From Oryzias latipes (taxonomy: Eukaryota > Chordata > Actinopteri > Beloniformes > Adrianichthyidae): 64,000 nucleotides of DNA. The notes below the pieces were generated by a model. The model searched no databases and had not been told where the DNA came from. It saw nothing but the letters and a program-made list of their open reading frames with translations. The position numbers and the translations under genes were made by a program. This document shows, piece by piece, positions 1 to 13,500 of the stretch. The stretch spans positions 20,276,582 to 20,340,581 of the forward strand of contig NC_019864.2 of the NCBI RefSeq assembly GCF_002234675.1, given 5' to 3'. Every line of letters begins with the position of its first letter. Positions within the stretch are counted from its first letter, which is position 1.

Positions 1-295
1 CTGATCCAAACTGACAGGAGATCAGTCAGTCCGGTTCTTGGCATGCTTTCAGGAGGGCATCCGGCTGCAAAAAAGCAAACACATAACCCTACAATGTCCA
101 ACATGATGCCAAACAACAACGAGGCAAAGAGGAGAGCGAGTGCGAGCAAAAATGCACTTCCGAAATACAGCTCCAGCTTGGAGGTACCATGCTCTTGAAA
201 CAAAAATATATATTTTTTTGTTGTAGTAAAAATGATGGTTTAAACTTTTTCAAATTAAGTTGTACAGGAATGCACATAATCCTGGCCCCACCACC

Positions 296-1121
296 ATGGC
301 CCGTCCTGTTGCCAAGGCGATGGCAGAACAAGGACCACCAGGACAGAATATTCTGCAGAGGTCCGCTCTGCTGCAGGTAATTGAAAAAATAATGAATTGT
401 CAATTAATAAATTGTCAATTCCTATTTGATTGAAACAAAAGTGATTATTTTAAAGGAGGAGCTGAACAGCAGTGACTGTGGCTGGGCTCTGTTGGTCACT
501 GAGACAGACATTCACGTCCTCTGCTGTCTCTTGTGGACGTGGCTGGAGAAGTTAAAAGTCAGTGCCATCAAAATAATTTGTCAACTTTATTTTCTAACCT
601 TCCTAAAAGGTTGAACATTTCTTTAAATTCTTTCTTTAGGACCCAGTACTGAGCCCTGAGGATATACAAAAGCTAAAAGTGGAAGAAAGCAACAGGAAAC
701 CTCTGAATGTGCTCAGAAAAGTAAAAAAACAAACAAAAAAACCATCTTTATTTTGTCCTATTTTAACTTCTGAAAGTAAAACACTGATTTGGATCATTAC
801 AGTCACAAAGACACACCATCTACTGTCTGCTGAGCTGTGTGAGTTCAGTGACCAGCTTGCGTCCACACAGAGAGGATGCTGTGCTCCAGCGGCTGATGTC
901 TGCTCTCACACGGGTAAAACTGAGAAACAGCAGCATTTACAAAACTGGGTTTTTCCAAATTGGAAACACTCCTCGATGTGTTTATTTTACCCCAACAGCG
1001 CCCTCAAGAGGAAATGGGAACCCTTGCCCAACTGATGAAAGTCCTAAAGGCCAGTTTGAGAGAAACCTTCCACAACTATAGACACCTCACAAGAGCCTGC
1101 AGCACCATCAATACTCTTTGA
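296..1121 (+). CDS. Unrecognised small four-exon gene, 131 aa
   Basis: Four exons join in frame: 296-376, 640-720, 803-913 and 999-1121, all phase 0 at both ends (27+27+37+40 codons, then TGA). The start ATG has a near-ideal Kozak context (ACCACCATGG). All three introns are GT...AG. A polyadenylation signal AATAAA lies at 1221-1226, 100 bases after the stop, which supports a real gene end. The product is basic and looks helical: exon 2 reads DPVLSPEDIQKLKVEE..., exon 3 ends EDAVLQRLMSALTR, and exon 4 has LAQLMKVLKASLRETF. I see no signal peptide, membrane segment or known motif, and I do not recognise the family. It could also be the 3' part of a longer gene with more exons to the left, since the frame is open upstream of the ATG to a possible acceptor near 266. 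It runs head to tail with odf3b and rabl2, so a cilium or testis role is a guess from position only. Confidence 0.55.
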
Positions 1122-2111
1122 AGAGCAGTCCAATCAAACAAATTAGAAAGGCAAAACATTTTTGTATTAGCTGTACTTTGGTTTGGACAACATGCAGGAG
1201 ATGCAATGGAAATGCTTAATAATAAATTATTCTGGCATTATCGTAAAAGGTTTTGACATTTTAGGACATTTTATTTTGCTGCTTCTGTGCTGATTTATGT
1301 ATTGTCCTTTTATATCACACTCATAATTGAATGAAAACATTAAATATAGCAACAACAATATTTATTACAATGATGCAGATTCAAGTGGAAAAGGACTGAA
1401 GCTACTGTTTACAAAATGGAGGAAAAGACTGTTTCACAATACTGACAAAACATTTATGTAACTTTTTTTAACAAAATATTCTACATTTGAGACAGTAAAT
1501 GTCTGCTGTAAGCCTCAGAGGCAAGAGTATTTTATTTTATTGTAAAATCATAGTTCATAGACTCTACGGTTATTATATGAAACTCTAGTTAAAACCACTG
1601 CAATTAAGAGTGGGGGAAAATATCAGTTCTGGGATTAAAAGTTCATACTTATTAGAAGTAACTTTGGAATTTGGATGTTTTGATCAGTTAGAGCTTGGAA
1701 GAAAACCAAAATAAATACAAAGAAAAAATCCTGATATCTAATCTTTTTTTTCCACAAATGGCAGTGTCTGGATATAGAAAATAAATTGCCAAAGGCAGTA
1801 TAAAACATGTTTCCAGTTTTTTTTTTCCTTACACCTCAAACATACACAAACAAAGGCACTAAATAAAGCCTATTGTTGCACTTTGTTATTTCGTCTTCAA
1901 ATAGAAAACATTTTTATTTTTAGCACACATGAAAAGTGAATTCACTGTGTGACACTGTGGCTGCTTTGATCAATTCATATCCTATAAATCATTGGTAAGC
2001 TCTAAGTAGCACTGATTACTGTTCGGGTTTAAAAACTGTGCACAGCTTTTGTGCTAAGTCACCTTCCAACCAAAATGAGCATGTGTGTCAGAGAGTCATT
2101 TCCATGACAGC
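1122..2111. other. Spacer and 3' UTR of the first gene
   Basis: AT-rich sequence with no supported exon. It holds AATAAA at 1221-1226, the likely cleavage signal of the upstream gene. The rest (about 1250-2110) shows short A and T runs and no recognisable repeat. Confidence 0.6.
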
Positions 2112-2125
2112 GTTGTCATGGTAAC
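2112..2125 (+). promoter_or_regulatory. RFX X-box upstream of odf3b
   Basis: GTTGTCATGGTAAC is a near-perfect RFX-factor X-box (two half-sites, GTTGYC and GGTAAC, around AT), one base from the usual GTTGCCATGGTAAC. It lies about 100 bases upstream of a possible noncoding first exon that ends at 2227 and 425 bases upstream of the odf3b ATG. X-boxes are the classic promoter mark of cilium genes. Confidence 0.55.
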
Positions 2126-2139
2126 TTTGACCACTGAAA

Positions 2140-3784
<1,645 letters not shown>

Positions 3785-4235
3785 TGAAAAAAACTGTATT
3801 CAATGAAGCAAAATTCTCAAGATTGTTGTTGTAATCTGTACATTTTTCTTTGACAATTGCATTTTTCACAGTTTGGACAAAAATCCAGACTCTTAGTAGA
3901 GTATGTTAGGCAACTTTTGTCATTAGTGAAACAAACATACAATAGAAACCTACAGTAATCTTTAAACGAGTCTTTACAATCTAAATGGAATTCCTCCTCC
4001 TTTGCGCCTTTCAGCACACAGCGGCACATTCTGGAGGAATTTATTCACACAAGCCTCCTTTAAAAATATGGACGACTTTGGTTTTAGAATTTTGCACCCT
4101 TGTCTTTTATTTATGAGAAAATTGAGCTAAGCAAAGCGAAGAAATAAGTTAAAAGATTAAAAAAATATTTAATAAAGTTTCAAATTCAACAATTTAGGTT
4201 GAACTGAATTAGTTCACCACCTACCTGCGCGCTGG
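3785..4235 (+). other. Probable odf3b 3' UTR
   Basis: Noncoding AT-rich sequence after the stop. A polyadenylation signal AATAAA is at 4171-4176. A minus-strand open frame at 3817-4029 shows no recognisable protein. Confidence 0.45.
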
Positions 4236-4249
4236 ACCAAACCAATGTC

Positions 4250-4345
4250 TGGTAGTGTTTTTCAACCTTTTTTTGAGTCAAGGTACACTTTTTCCTTGAC
4301 AGAAATCCAGTGGCACACCAGCAACTAAAAATAAAAAAAGATAAA
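4250..4345 (+). mobile_element. Fragment of a hAT-like element end
   Basis: The stretch starts TAGTGTTTTTCAACC and continues with the 'gagtcaaggtacac ... ggcacaccag' pattern seen at the ends of old hAT-type elements in vertebrates. The other end was not found. The call rests on pattern recall only. Confidence 0.4.
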
Positions 4346-5777
4346 CTCTATAGTCGGTATTGATGTACAATCTCTCCATGATCTCATGTGCATTTTTTGT
4401 AATGTTTGAGGCACAAAAGATTTGAAGTTACAGCTGTTTTTCCTAAAAGTTGCAATAGCTTTCAATAATAATTCTTAACTAAATCAGTTGAAAATGTGTT
4501 GTTGTTTTTCCTTCCAGTTTATTAAAATAGAATTTCATGTAAACCTCACAAAAAAGGGTTGGCGGGCGGTCCCCCCCCCCTGGTCCGGGGGTCTCCCCCT
4601 CTTTCCTGGTCTGGCTGGTCAGGCTGGGGAGGATCTGGTTCCCCTTATGAACACATGGTTCACTTTGGCGTGCATGTAGCTCCACCCCCACGTGCACGTG
4701 CACACTGCCACACTGCTCCCTGTCTGCTTTATCCCTCCTCCTAACCCACAGTGTACTGATGGACAGATATCTTCCGCTTATCTTAGTGTCAAAATTTCAC
4801 GTTTGGATGTAATATTTGCCTTTAACTTAACTTAAAATAATAACCTATTCAAATTAGCAACTCCGCACTTGCATCCCCTCAGTTTCTCCCCCTCCCTCTT
4901 TATTTATTTTTCTACTATTCCCCCCCCACGCTTTCCCCTCTCCCTCTTTAATAAAAAGAATATGTATATATACTTAAAACACAAAAAATGTAACAAATAA
5001 ATAAAAAATAATAAAAAAAACAAAAAGGAGTTCATTCAAATTTACTATCCAAAGATTCATAACCCCTTCTTGTAATAGTAAAACTTGTCCAACACAAAAG
5101 GCCCTCAGCGCAAACAGGTTAAAAAATAAAATAAAATAATATTCTTTCTAAACGGTAATTTATTTTTTAAATTTTATTTTTGTTTTTTTGCAAGAGCAAC
5201 TGTAGCTTTTGAACAAATATATAATCACAGCATGTCTGATAAATTCTAGACAATAAAGACCAACATTATACTCATGTTTATAAGTTCAGCTGTAATTACA
5301 CAAAAAGAGAAAACGCTGAAGTTTTAAAAGTTTTTCTTTTGTCTAAATCAAAAATGTTTCTTTAGCAAGTTTAATGTTATATGTATCTTTAGGCCACTTA
5401 ACCATAATGCAGCTTCTTTGATGTTATTATTATATTTAAGCTTAACTTCAAGTTTTTCAAAAGTGACTAAATGGAAGATGCTTAGATTTGGTGCATTTAT
5501 TTTGAAAGCTCCACAAAGGCGTCAGCAAACCACTCAGTGTGAAAGCTGAGCCTTTTTTGATGAACACAGAGTTGATATTCTGGTGATAATAAATATTTTT
5601 AGATCATAGAAAATTAATAATTTCCCACAACACACCTGCCCCAAGTAATACAAATGTCTCCTTTTTGTTCTCTCAAGTGGCTAACTACTGCCCTCAGGAC
5701 GTCCCCTGTGTGAATCAGTTACCTGTGTGTTGGAACCTCGCTGCCAATGTAGGGTCTGATTCTAACTGGTTTATCTA
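4346..5777. other. Intergenic, low-complexity segments
   Basis: No gene seen. It holds a GC-rich patch at about 4556-4740 (C10 run, then CCCC-rich repeats and a CGTGCACGTGCAC palindrome), a C-rich/AT-rich strip at 4885-5030, and ordinary AT-rich sequence to 5777. The open frames in the GC-rich patch exist on both strands and look like composition artefacts. Confidence 0.5.
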
Positions 5778-5975
5778 ACCCTTGTGCTATCCTAGGCACT
5801 TTACCATTGGGAGTAGGGTCATCTAGACCCACTGGACATTGCGTTGAAGCTTTTTTCTTCAATGATTTGTGAGTTTCACTGGTGTACATGAAATCTTTCC
5901 ACCTTTATCCACCTTTGTCATGGTAGGGAGAACACGTCAATGTAAGGGTGGGGTCATCTAAGATAGAACAAGGGT
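5778..5975. mobile_element. MITE with TA target duplication, about 198 bp
   Basis: The ends are inverted: left ACCCTTGTGCTATC, right (reverse complement) ACCCTTGTTCTATC, 13 of 14 bases identical. Both sides are flanked by TA, the target duplication of Tc1/mariner-type elements. There is no coding capacity. Inner parts repeat a 'ggggtcatcta' phrase near each end. Confidence 0.7.
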
Positions 5976-7009
5976 TATGGTGTAATGTGAGCTGCAGTGG
6001 TGTGTCTGCAGCTGGATGCAAAAAAGCATTAGGGAGGGGTCAGAAGGTCAATCTTTTTTCACTAAAAGTTACAGAATTAATGCAAAACTATGTTCTTTCA
6101 CAGCTAAATTTCAAACAAGATTCATTTTACTGAAGGTTTGAACATAATTTATTAGGACTCCCTGCGTTAAAGGTGGGGTCAGAAAGGGGACCCACCTTTC
6201 CTTACGAGGAAGACATGTATTGAATACCTCATAGGAAAATAAAAATAATATTAAATACATAAAACGAAACAAAATAAAATAAAATAGTTTGTTGGCAAAG
6301 TGAAAGTATAGGTCCATAAAAAGAAATCACATGCTATCTGTTGCAAAGAACTAATAACTGGAATTCTTAAAATACTCTACTACTGCAAATATTTTTACGA
6401 TACTGTAATACGTTGTTTTTACTTCCAACAACGACAATAATACACCATTTATTTTTTTATTGAAAATATCACTGTACGGTTTGACAATTATTTTAGACAG
6501 GCAACGAAAAGAACACCAAAAACTAAGGAGGGGTCCCGCAAGCGTCCCCGTTGCATAGAAACGCAAACTGGATCCTGGAGATTTTTCAAAGGTTCAGTGT
6601 TTACTTGCTTAGATAATTGAAGGATTTCGTTTTGTCCCTTTCCTTTTAATTAGGCAGAGTACACGCAGTTACTATTCACTATAACAGCACGCTACAGGAA
6701 AGGCTAATTCTTTTAGCGGCTATAAGTATCTGTTGTCCCGTTTTCAAAAATGAACCGTCACAGCACCGATTGATGAACAAACGCTAACAAACGACGAAAT
6801 TATTGTTGTTTTCAGATTCAATTAAGGTCCAATTCTTTGATTTTAGTGTTTGATCGAGCTGTTGAGTAAGAGAATTCACAAAAAAGGCGAGCCACACGAT
6901 GCTAATGTTAGCTAACCGGTGGCAAACTTGCTAACGCTCCTGCCGTCGGCAGCAAAACCCGCGGGGAGCGGGACTAGACCGTTCTCCGGTGCTTCTCCGA
7001 GAAATTTCC
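5976..7009 (+). promoter_or_regulatory. rabl2 upstream region
   Basis: No coding sequence. It holds an imperfect hairpin at 6169-6199 (AAAGGTGGGGTC / GGACCCACCTTT, 7-base loop) and an X-box-like site at 6550-6562. CG dinucleotides rise from about 6870 into the first exon, as at a housekeeping-type promoter. No TATA box was seen near the ATG. Confidence 0.45.
6550..6562 (+). promoter_or_regulatory. X-box-like RFX site upstream of rabl2
   Basis: GTTGCATAGAAAC resembles the X-box GTTGCCATAGAAAC with one base missing between the half-sites. It lies about 450 bases upstream of the rabl2 ATG. It is weaker than the odf3b site. Confidence 0.35.
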
Positions 7010-8962
7010 ATGGAAACTGAGGAAATGGCTGGCGATGTTGACCATACTTTTGATTTAGAGAAAAAGAAATACGACGCAGAGGAAAACGTGAAGATAATAT
7101 GTCTGGGAGACAGTGCAGTCGGTAAATCCAAGTGAGTATTAGTGATTCAACAGTGCTTTTAATTTGAATAAATAATTAAATATAATAATAATAATAATTA
7201 ACATTTAAGTTTAGATTGACGGAATCTGTATTTTCTCTTTCCGCAGGTTGATGGAAAGGTTTCTCATGGACGAATAGTATCCTTCAGCAGCTTTAAGGAT
7301 GCACATGGATGGAGCTTTTCTGCATTTCATTTGTCAAAAGGTCTGTTAGATAGTATCCTTAACACTTTTCTCAGTCGTCCTCAGCAGATGTCAACATATG
7401 CATTGACACTCTACAAGCACACTACTACTCTAGGGAATAAGAAAGTACTGGTTGGTAAGTATAACATGATGAGGCTGTCACATGGCACAATGGAGTATTC
7501 TTACAAATAAATCAGCATAAACCACAACTATGTGGTTATCGCTCTTTTATTTTGGCAATCCATGCAAAAATATGTTAAATAAAGACCAAAATGGGTACAG
7601 AATTTGTTGGCTGTAGCATCCCAGAATGTTATTGTTCTCTAGCACTCACCTTACCCTCACCTTATCTTATTTTCCAGAGGGAATTGGTTTATCCTGTTGG
7701 AAATATCACACATGACATTTCATCTGTTTTTCATCTACAGATTTCTGGGATACTGCTGGCCAGGAAAGGTTTCAGAGCATGCATCCTTCCTACTACCACA
7801 ACGCACATGCATGCATCATGGTAAAGTCTTATCCACTTGTTAAGTTAGGGCAATCTAATCATGGATTCCCACATAAACATTTCAGGGTTGTTAAGCAATT
7901 TGGAGTATCTTGACTTCAAACCACCTGCTTTAGACATTTATTCTGATACTTCCTGCTGAAGATGAGGTGATATTGACGTCTGAACAATATATTGTTAATC
8001 AGTATGAAGGTATTTAAAAACAAATTGTTTATTTGGTGCTGACTTCTACTTGTGGAAATGATGGTTTACTGTGCTTTTAACACTTACGACCAAACTCACG
8101 TTTTTCCCCACAGGTTTTCGATGTTCAAAGGAAAATCACCTATAAGAATTTATCCAACTGGTTTAAGGAGTTAAGGGAGTACAGACCTGAGATACCCTGC
8201 TGTGTGGTTGCCAACAAAATTGATGGTTAGTGTGTCTTTGACACAAAACAAAAAAAATGTTATTTTCACATCTGTGTGTATGTGTGACTTTATTTTTTCA
8301 GGTTTTTACTTTAACTTCATGCTAATTGATCTGGGTGATTAAGCTGTATTTTTCACTTGCAGCTGACTTGAAAATAACTCAAAGAAGCTTCAACTTTGCA
8401 AAGAAACACGGGCTGCCATTCTACTTTGTCTCAGCAGCTGATGGGACCAATGTAGTTAAGGTTTGAGTGAAATGTTTCCTTTACTTTGATGTCAGAATTC
8501 ACTTTTTTTATTTGGCAGGATTTCATTCATTTCATTTCATTTATTTATTTGTTCCTTTCATGAAAATTATTTATGCCCAAATGTTTACATGTTTGTTTTA
8601 CCTATTAATAAGGATAAAAAAAACAATGTTATAAAACTCAAAAATCATCTATTAATATTACTAAAATGCTTTCAAATTTGTCTGTTTTTTGTCACCTAAG
8701 ATGTTCAGAGAAATGATCAACAGAGCGTTGGAGTACAAACAAAACCCCAGCGACTTCATGGATGAAGTCATGCAAGAGCTGGAGGTACGTTGCTCTATTT
8801 TCAGATTTCTGTTTTCGATTACATTCATTATGTATATGTTTTCATATGATGACGTGTAATTAACCTTCCACTGTCCCCCACTTGCAGAATTTTGACCTGG
8901 AGAAAAAAGAGGAGAACTCGGATGAGGATGGACTGAAAGCAGAGAATTTAGAGTTGGTTTGA
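7010..8962 (+). CDS. rabl2: Rab-like GTPase RABL2
   Basis: Eight exons join in frame: 7010-7131, 7247-7276, 7375-7454, 7741-7820, 8114-8225, 8363-8460, 8701-8784 and 8888-8962 (681 nt, 226 aa; mammalian RABL2 is about 228). The GTPase motifs are intact: P-loop GDSAVGKS at residues 33-40, DTAGQE at 81-86, NKID at 138-141, and SAADGTNVVK. The tail has no prenylation cysteine, as expected for RABL2. In mammals RABL2 works with CEP19 at the ciliary base and brings IFT-B trains into the cilium. The ATG at 7010 is chosen because it is the first in frame; a second Met at codon 6 (7025) is possible. Exon 2 is only 30 nt and is followed by a U12-type intron. The gene converges on shank3, as RABL2B does on SHANK3 in human. 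Confidence 0.95.
7277..7374 (+). other. U12-type (minor spliceosome) intron in rabl2
   Basis: The intron starts GTATCCTTC, which fits the U12 donor rule RTATCCTT. It has a branch-site match TCCTTAAC at 7356-7363, followed by an AG 11 bases later (7373-7374). Splicing here joins GAA TA|T CGT CCT CAG CAG and keeps the conserved LMD-x2-PQQ segment. No other join in this region gives an open frame. The intron is 98 nt. Confidence 0.85.
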
Positions 8963-9712
8963 ATGTTTACACAAAATAATTTTTCATTTTATAAAAAAAA
9001 ATACATTTTACAGATTAATTTCAGCATCATACAGCTCTGACAGATAGTTAAAAATGATTTTTTTTCAATGTTTGGATTTGGATTCTCCTGCAGTACATTC
9101 TTGTAAGCATGTTTTATACACTTTATTTATCCAGTGACAGTAGGAGAGAAAAAACAGACTTTGTAATAATTAGTTTGTCTTGTTTATCAGGTAAACTGTT
9201 GATCTTTTTTTATCTATACTCTGGAACACAAGTCTGCTATCTTAAGAGTGCAATGTTTTCCCCAATGTGGAAAAAAAACAACTTTGTCTTATAATGTGAA
9301 GAATGAAATGCTGAGACATGACATAACATAACATGTGATTCCAACACATTTCCTGCTGTTGCCAGTGATTGTATGTGTCGTGTGCAGTTTGAGCAGGGAG
9401 CTGCATTGGTTAGCTGCTTTACTTGCAATAATTTTGTTAATTCTTTTTTTTAGCACTATTACAAATTAAAGCCTGATGTACAGAATGCCCAGCATTTATG
9501 GTGACTCCTTCTAACTTTCTGTGCTTTAGCAAAGTCTGCTAACTGTAAACATGAAATATTTGTTGAGAGTTCTCTAACAAAGTCACAGGTAATTCAGTTG
9601 TTTAGTTGCTCACCCCTTCAGGATTCCTGAATCCTTACAAAAAAAACTAAATGGAAATGGATTCCATAATTCTCTGTTAGCTGACTGTTATACAGTTTTT
9701 CCTCCAAATAAA
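8963..9712 (+). other. Probable rabl2 3' UTR
   Basis: AT-rich noncoding sequence after the TGA. The first good polyadenylation signal is AATAAA at 9707-9712. An earlier weak signal cannot be excluded. Confidence 0.45.
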
Positions 9713-10516
9713 CAGTTAAAAACCGTCAGCTTGGATGTGCTTCCAATATTCATCTGGTCTGCCTTTTTACTTAGTCATTTCAGAAATGTGTCAATGGGAT
9801 TTTTGTTTTGTTTTTTCATTAATTTTAGTCTGTCTCTCTAAAAGATGGTGAGCTAAAAACATACAGGGTTTCCAAAATCTCCGACATTTAGAGAAAAAAA
9901 TATCATATTTTGGCAACACTATAGCTAAAACATGTTAAAATAGGGGCAGGGTACTTTTTGTAACAGCCGAGTGGACAGCCATTACAAATGAAAGGATGAA
10001 AACTATGTGCTTTTTCATTCATAATAAACAGAAATTCCTTTAGCTAAGGTACTAATGCTTGAAGAAGCTTGTATTGAGGATTTCTTAATTTTTGTCAATA
10101 ATTTTACTAATATTGACGGTAAAAAATGAGGGGACAACGTTTTTTGCTGGGAAAAAAACTGCTGCCCCACGTAGCCCCACCCCTGTGCCGAGGCCTGCGG
10201 GATGATTGACTTTGAGTTTTTGCTGTTTTAACCACATAAAGACTGAATCTAAGATAACTACATAAAGTTAACCTGATTGATTTCCAAATCTAAATATTAA
10301 TTTGCTTTTCACAGAATTAAAATGCAAATCGACAACTGTTCTACATTATAGTTAATGTGATTGTGCTGAAGAACAAAGAAATAAGAACCAAGTCATGATG
10401 AAAAAGCAGCACGTAGAAAATGTAAAGAAGGATTTTCTGTCTGGAACAAAACTCCACAGAGTACAGATTCTATGAATGAGAGAAAAATGGGACTCACTTC
10501 ATGTTTTAATAATAAA
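9713..10516. other. Spacer between convergent rabl2 and shank3
   Basis: No gene seen on either strand. In particular there is no serine protease reading frame, although ACR lies between SHANK3 and RABL2B in human. A short C/G-rich patch at about 10160-10205 is unexplained. Confidence 0.55.
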
Positions 10517-13500
10517 TTTATTACATAAGGTAACAAACATATATCTCTGTCGTAGACATATCCTGGGCAACATCTCAGATCTTGCCTCAACCTCTGTGAT
10601 CACCTTTCAACTGTTTGAGTTGACGTCAGTTTTAATACATTTTTAATAAAACATGGTTTCAGTTTTAGGTTTTTAGAGAAATATCACAGAGGCGCCCAGT
10701 TTACTCATGAGACAAGGCTGAGGTGTTGCAGTGATATGTCCACCGTTTGAAACTTCACAGTGCAAACAAGGAAAAAAATTAAATAAAAACAATAACAACA
10801 AAAGAAAAATCTTTGATGATAAGATCACTGGTTCCGGTGGGTCGCTGGTACCAGTGTTTTTTTTTTTTTAGAAAGATCACACTCTTCCTCCTACGTTTTG
10901 TAGATTGTGCTTTGTTGATTAAGAAATACGACTGGAGATAAACCCTCCTCTGAAACAAACTGATGTGTATGTCTGTTACACACTGCTCATTTGTCCTGTT
11001 TGTCTGTAGAAAGCTTACACACCAATCCAAGCAAGATTCACTACAGAGCTGATTCCTCCAACCAGGCCAGCCTGTGTCTGAGATCAGACCGTACTTTTCT
11101 CTCTGGGAACAATAATCAAATCAAGCTACTGAGTTACTATAGAAATGTAAATGCAAGTAGATATACGCAGGCTATATATATGTTCATAAATATCTAGAGA
11201 CATGCATATAGCCTGCTTCTTTACAAAGAAACAACAATGACTGCAGTTCTGCCTGCAGAAGGATGTAACAAATGTCTGTTCTTCTCAAGATTTCCAGGAG
11301 ATGGCACCATATTGTCATAGTATCTAACAGCATAAGAAGGCTGCAACTAAGATAGTCCTAAAGCAAAGACAAATATACATTGGAAAGTTACGTTACTTTT
11401 TGGCACATTTTTCATTTGTTATGTTTGTTCCTCATTAAATCAGCTAATATAGCGTATTCAAAACTCAGAAACTGAATGTCTGAAAAAGGAAAAAGGAGTG
11501 CTGCCGAACAGATTTTGGAGGATAGGGAGCGCATCTGGGAATGGATGTACAGAAGAGCGACACCACATGCACGCTTAAAAAGTGAGTTTTTCTTTTTTTT
11601 TGTCCCTCATTTTTTTTAATGTAAGGTTTAAAATAAAAGCATTATTCTGAAAGTTCTTATCTAATTTCATTCTGATTCTCGCAGAAAAATTCACTTTTTC
11701 TAGATCTCACTATACTAAACTAGACTCCAGAATGATAAAGTCTTTGATTAAACTGACGTGTACACTTTTTTTCTGTTTGTGTGTAAATATGTGTGTTGTA
11801 ACACAGCAACAACCGGCAATCTCTGATGGTACAGTAAGGCTATATTGGACTAACTCCTAAGATGTAAACCCTAACAACTAACCACACGCTCACTGTTTTC
11901 ACGCGATCTCATTGTCTCTTCCAAACAAATACACAAAAATAGAAACAAACAAGCTTTTGCACACGTGGACCCGCAGCCATACATGTGTCGAAAAGGAAAA
12001 ACCACACCGAAAGATTAGGGGAATCCAGATGCATGCATGCGCTTGGACGATGAGTGGCTTTTTATGTTAGCACCTTGTCACCTTGTTTTTGTGCAAATCA
12101 TCCCCTAGTTCATTGTTCAGAGTTCAAAAGTTCAAGAGTTCATAGAAAGAATAAAATCTGCTCACCTTTTCCATAGGTGGTTAACTATGCATATATGCCA
12201 AACATTCATATATAGATCTATATACTTTTAGTTTTTCAAAAATTTATATGAAATCTATTATATTTACATTGCTTGTGATAAAAAACAAATATCATAAGTT
12301 TGTTCATTCTTCTTCTTTTTTTTTTTTTTTTTTTTACAAGTGTAGTAAGTATGTTCAGAACAAACAATATTTTTCTGTCATATTTTTTCCCCCCGTCACT
12401 CTAAAATTCGGAACAGATTTAGATTTCACGTTCTACACGCTACAAAATCTACCCAAGTGGATGAGGGTAGCGGGTCAGCAACAACAACAAAAGATAAATA
12501 TCAACCAAAAGTTCACATAAATCCACGAAACAAAACACTGAAGTCAAAAAGTAAAATAATCAGTGAGGTCACAGTGAGGCAGTGATTGCTATTCCTACAA
12601 CCCAGATAATAGCGATTTGTTCACCACCCGCTTTAAAACTGCAAAGAAACCAAACCAAACCAAAACAAAAGAAATTAAGCTTTAACTCTTTTTTTTTTTG
12701 CCACCCCTTGGCATTCTGACTGAAGGCTCCTGCTGAGCAGAAGTTTTCGAGGGTTTCAGAGATTTTATGGCATCCTGTCAAAAAAACAGTTCATGCCAAA
12801 ATGCTTTGTTTTTACGCAAATAAAACTGTTTATTACTGCCAGCAGAGGCTACTCAACACTGAATACAATTACTGATTTCTATTGTTCAAGGAAAACTCCT
12901 TGTTTCATTTCAGAACCTGGTTCTCATTGTTAGTGCGCCAGTTGCCCTTGTTTCTGATAATATTTCAACTCACTGTGACAATGGCAGAGATAAAGGGAAG
13001 CAGCGCCCAGTGAGGCTGTAAAATACTCATTTTTTCTCTTTTTTTTTTAAAGGAACTTACAGTAGCTTTCCCATCCCCACAGCCTGAGTGAGAAACAATG
13101 TCCATATCCTGCAGGTCGTTTCACTTTTCTCACAACCTATCTGCTATTTGACTGCTATCAATAACAGAAATTGTGCATCTTGCTCAAGAAATCCTCATAC
13201 CGGGTCACAGGGATGGAAATTTTACTAGCTGTGGAACATTTTCTAAAATAATTGTTGCCAAAGATGATTATTGAAACAGCCACCAATCTTTCCCGGCCCA
13301 AGTTTCCATCCCTGAGTATAAACAAGCCAACAATGAAAGAGCCCCTTTTAAAGCAAGTAGCTGGCTTTGTTAGCGGCGCTCGCAGGATATTGTGAGATGA
13401 TGGGATCTGTAGCTGAGACAGTGGGGATAGGTGTCAGCTGGGTCACATTTTTCGCGTCACATTATAGGATACCTTTTAGAGTAACGGAAGACCGTATAGG

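Noticed and set aside
811..913. Apparent frameshift in exon 3 of the first gene
   Set aside because: It arose from choosing the acceptor at 810; the stronger acceptor at 801-802 gives an open phase-0 exon.
4556..4744. Proline/glycine-rich coding segment
   Set aside because: Open on both strands, driven by C and G runs, and not flanked by splice sites.
7247..7330. In-frame stop after LMERFLMDE suggesting a rabl2 pseudogene
   Set aside because: The stop lies at a U12-type splice junction; splicing at GTATCCTT restores the conserved frame.
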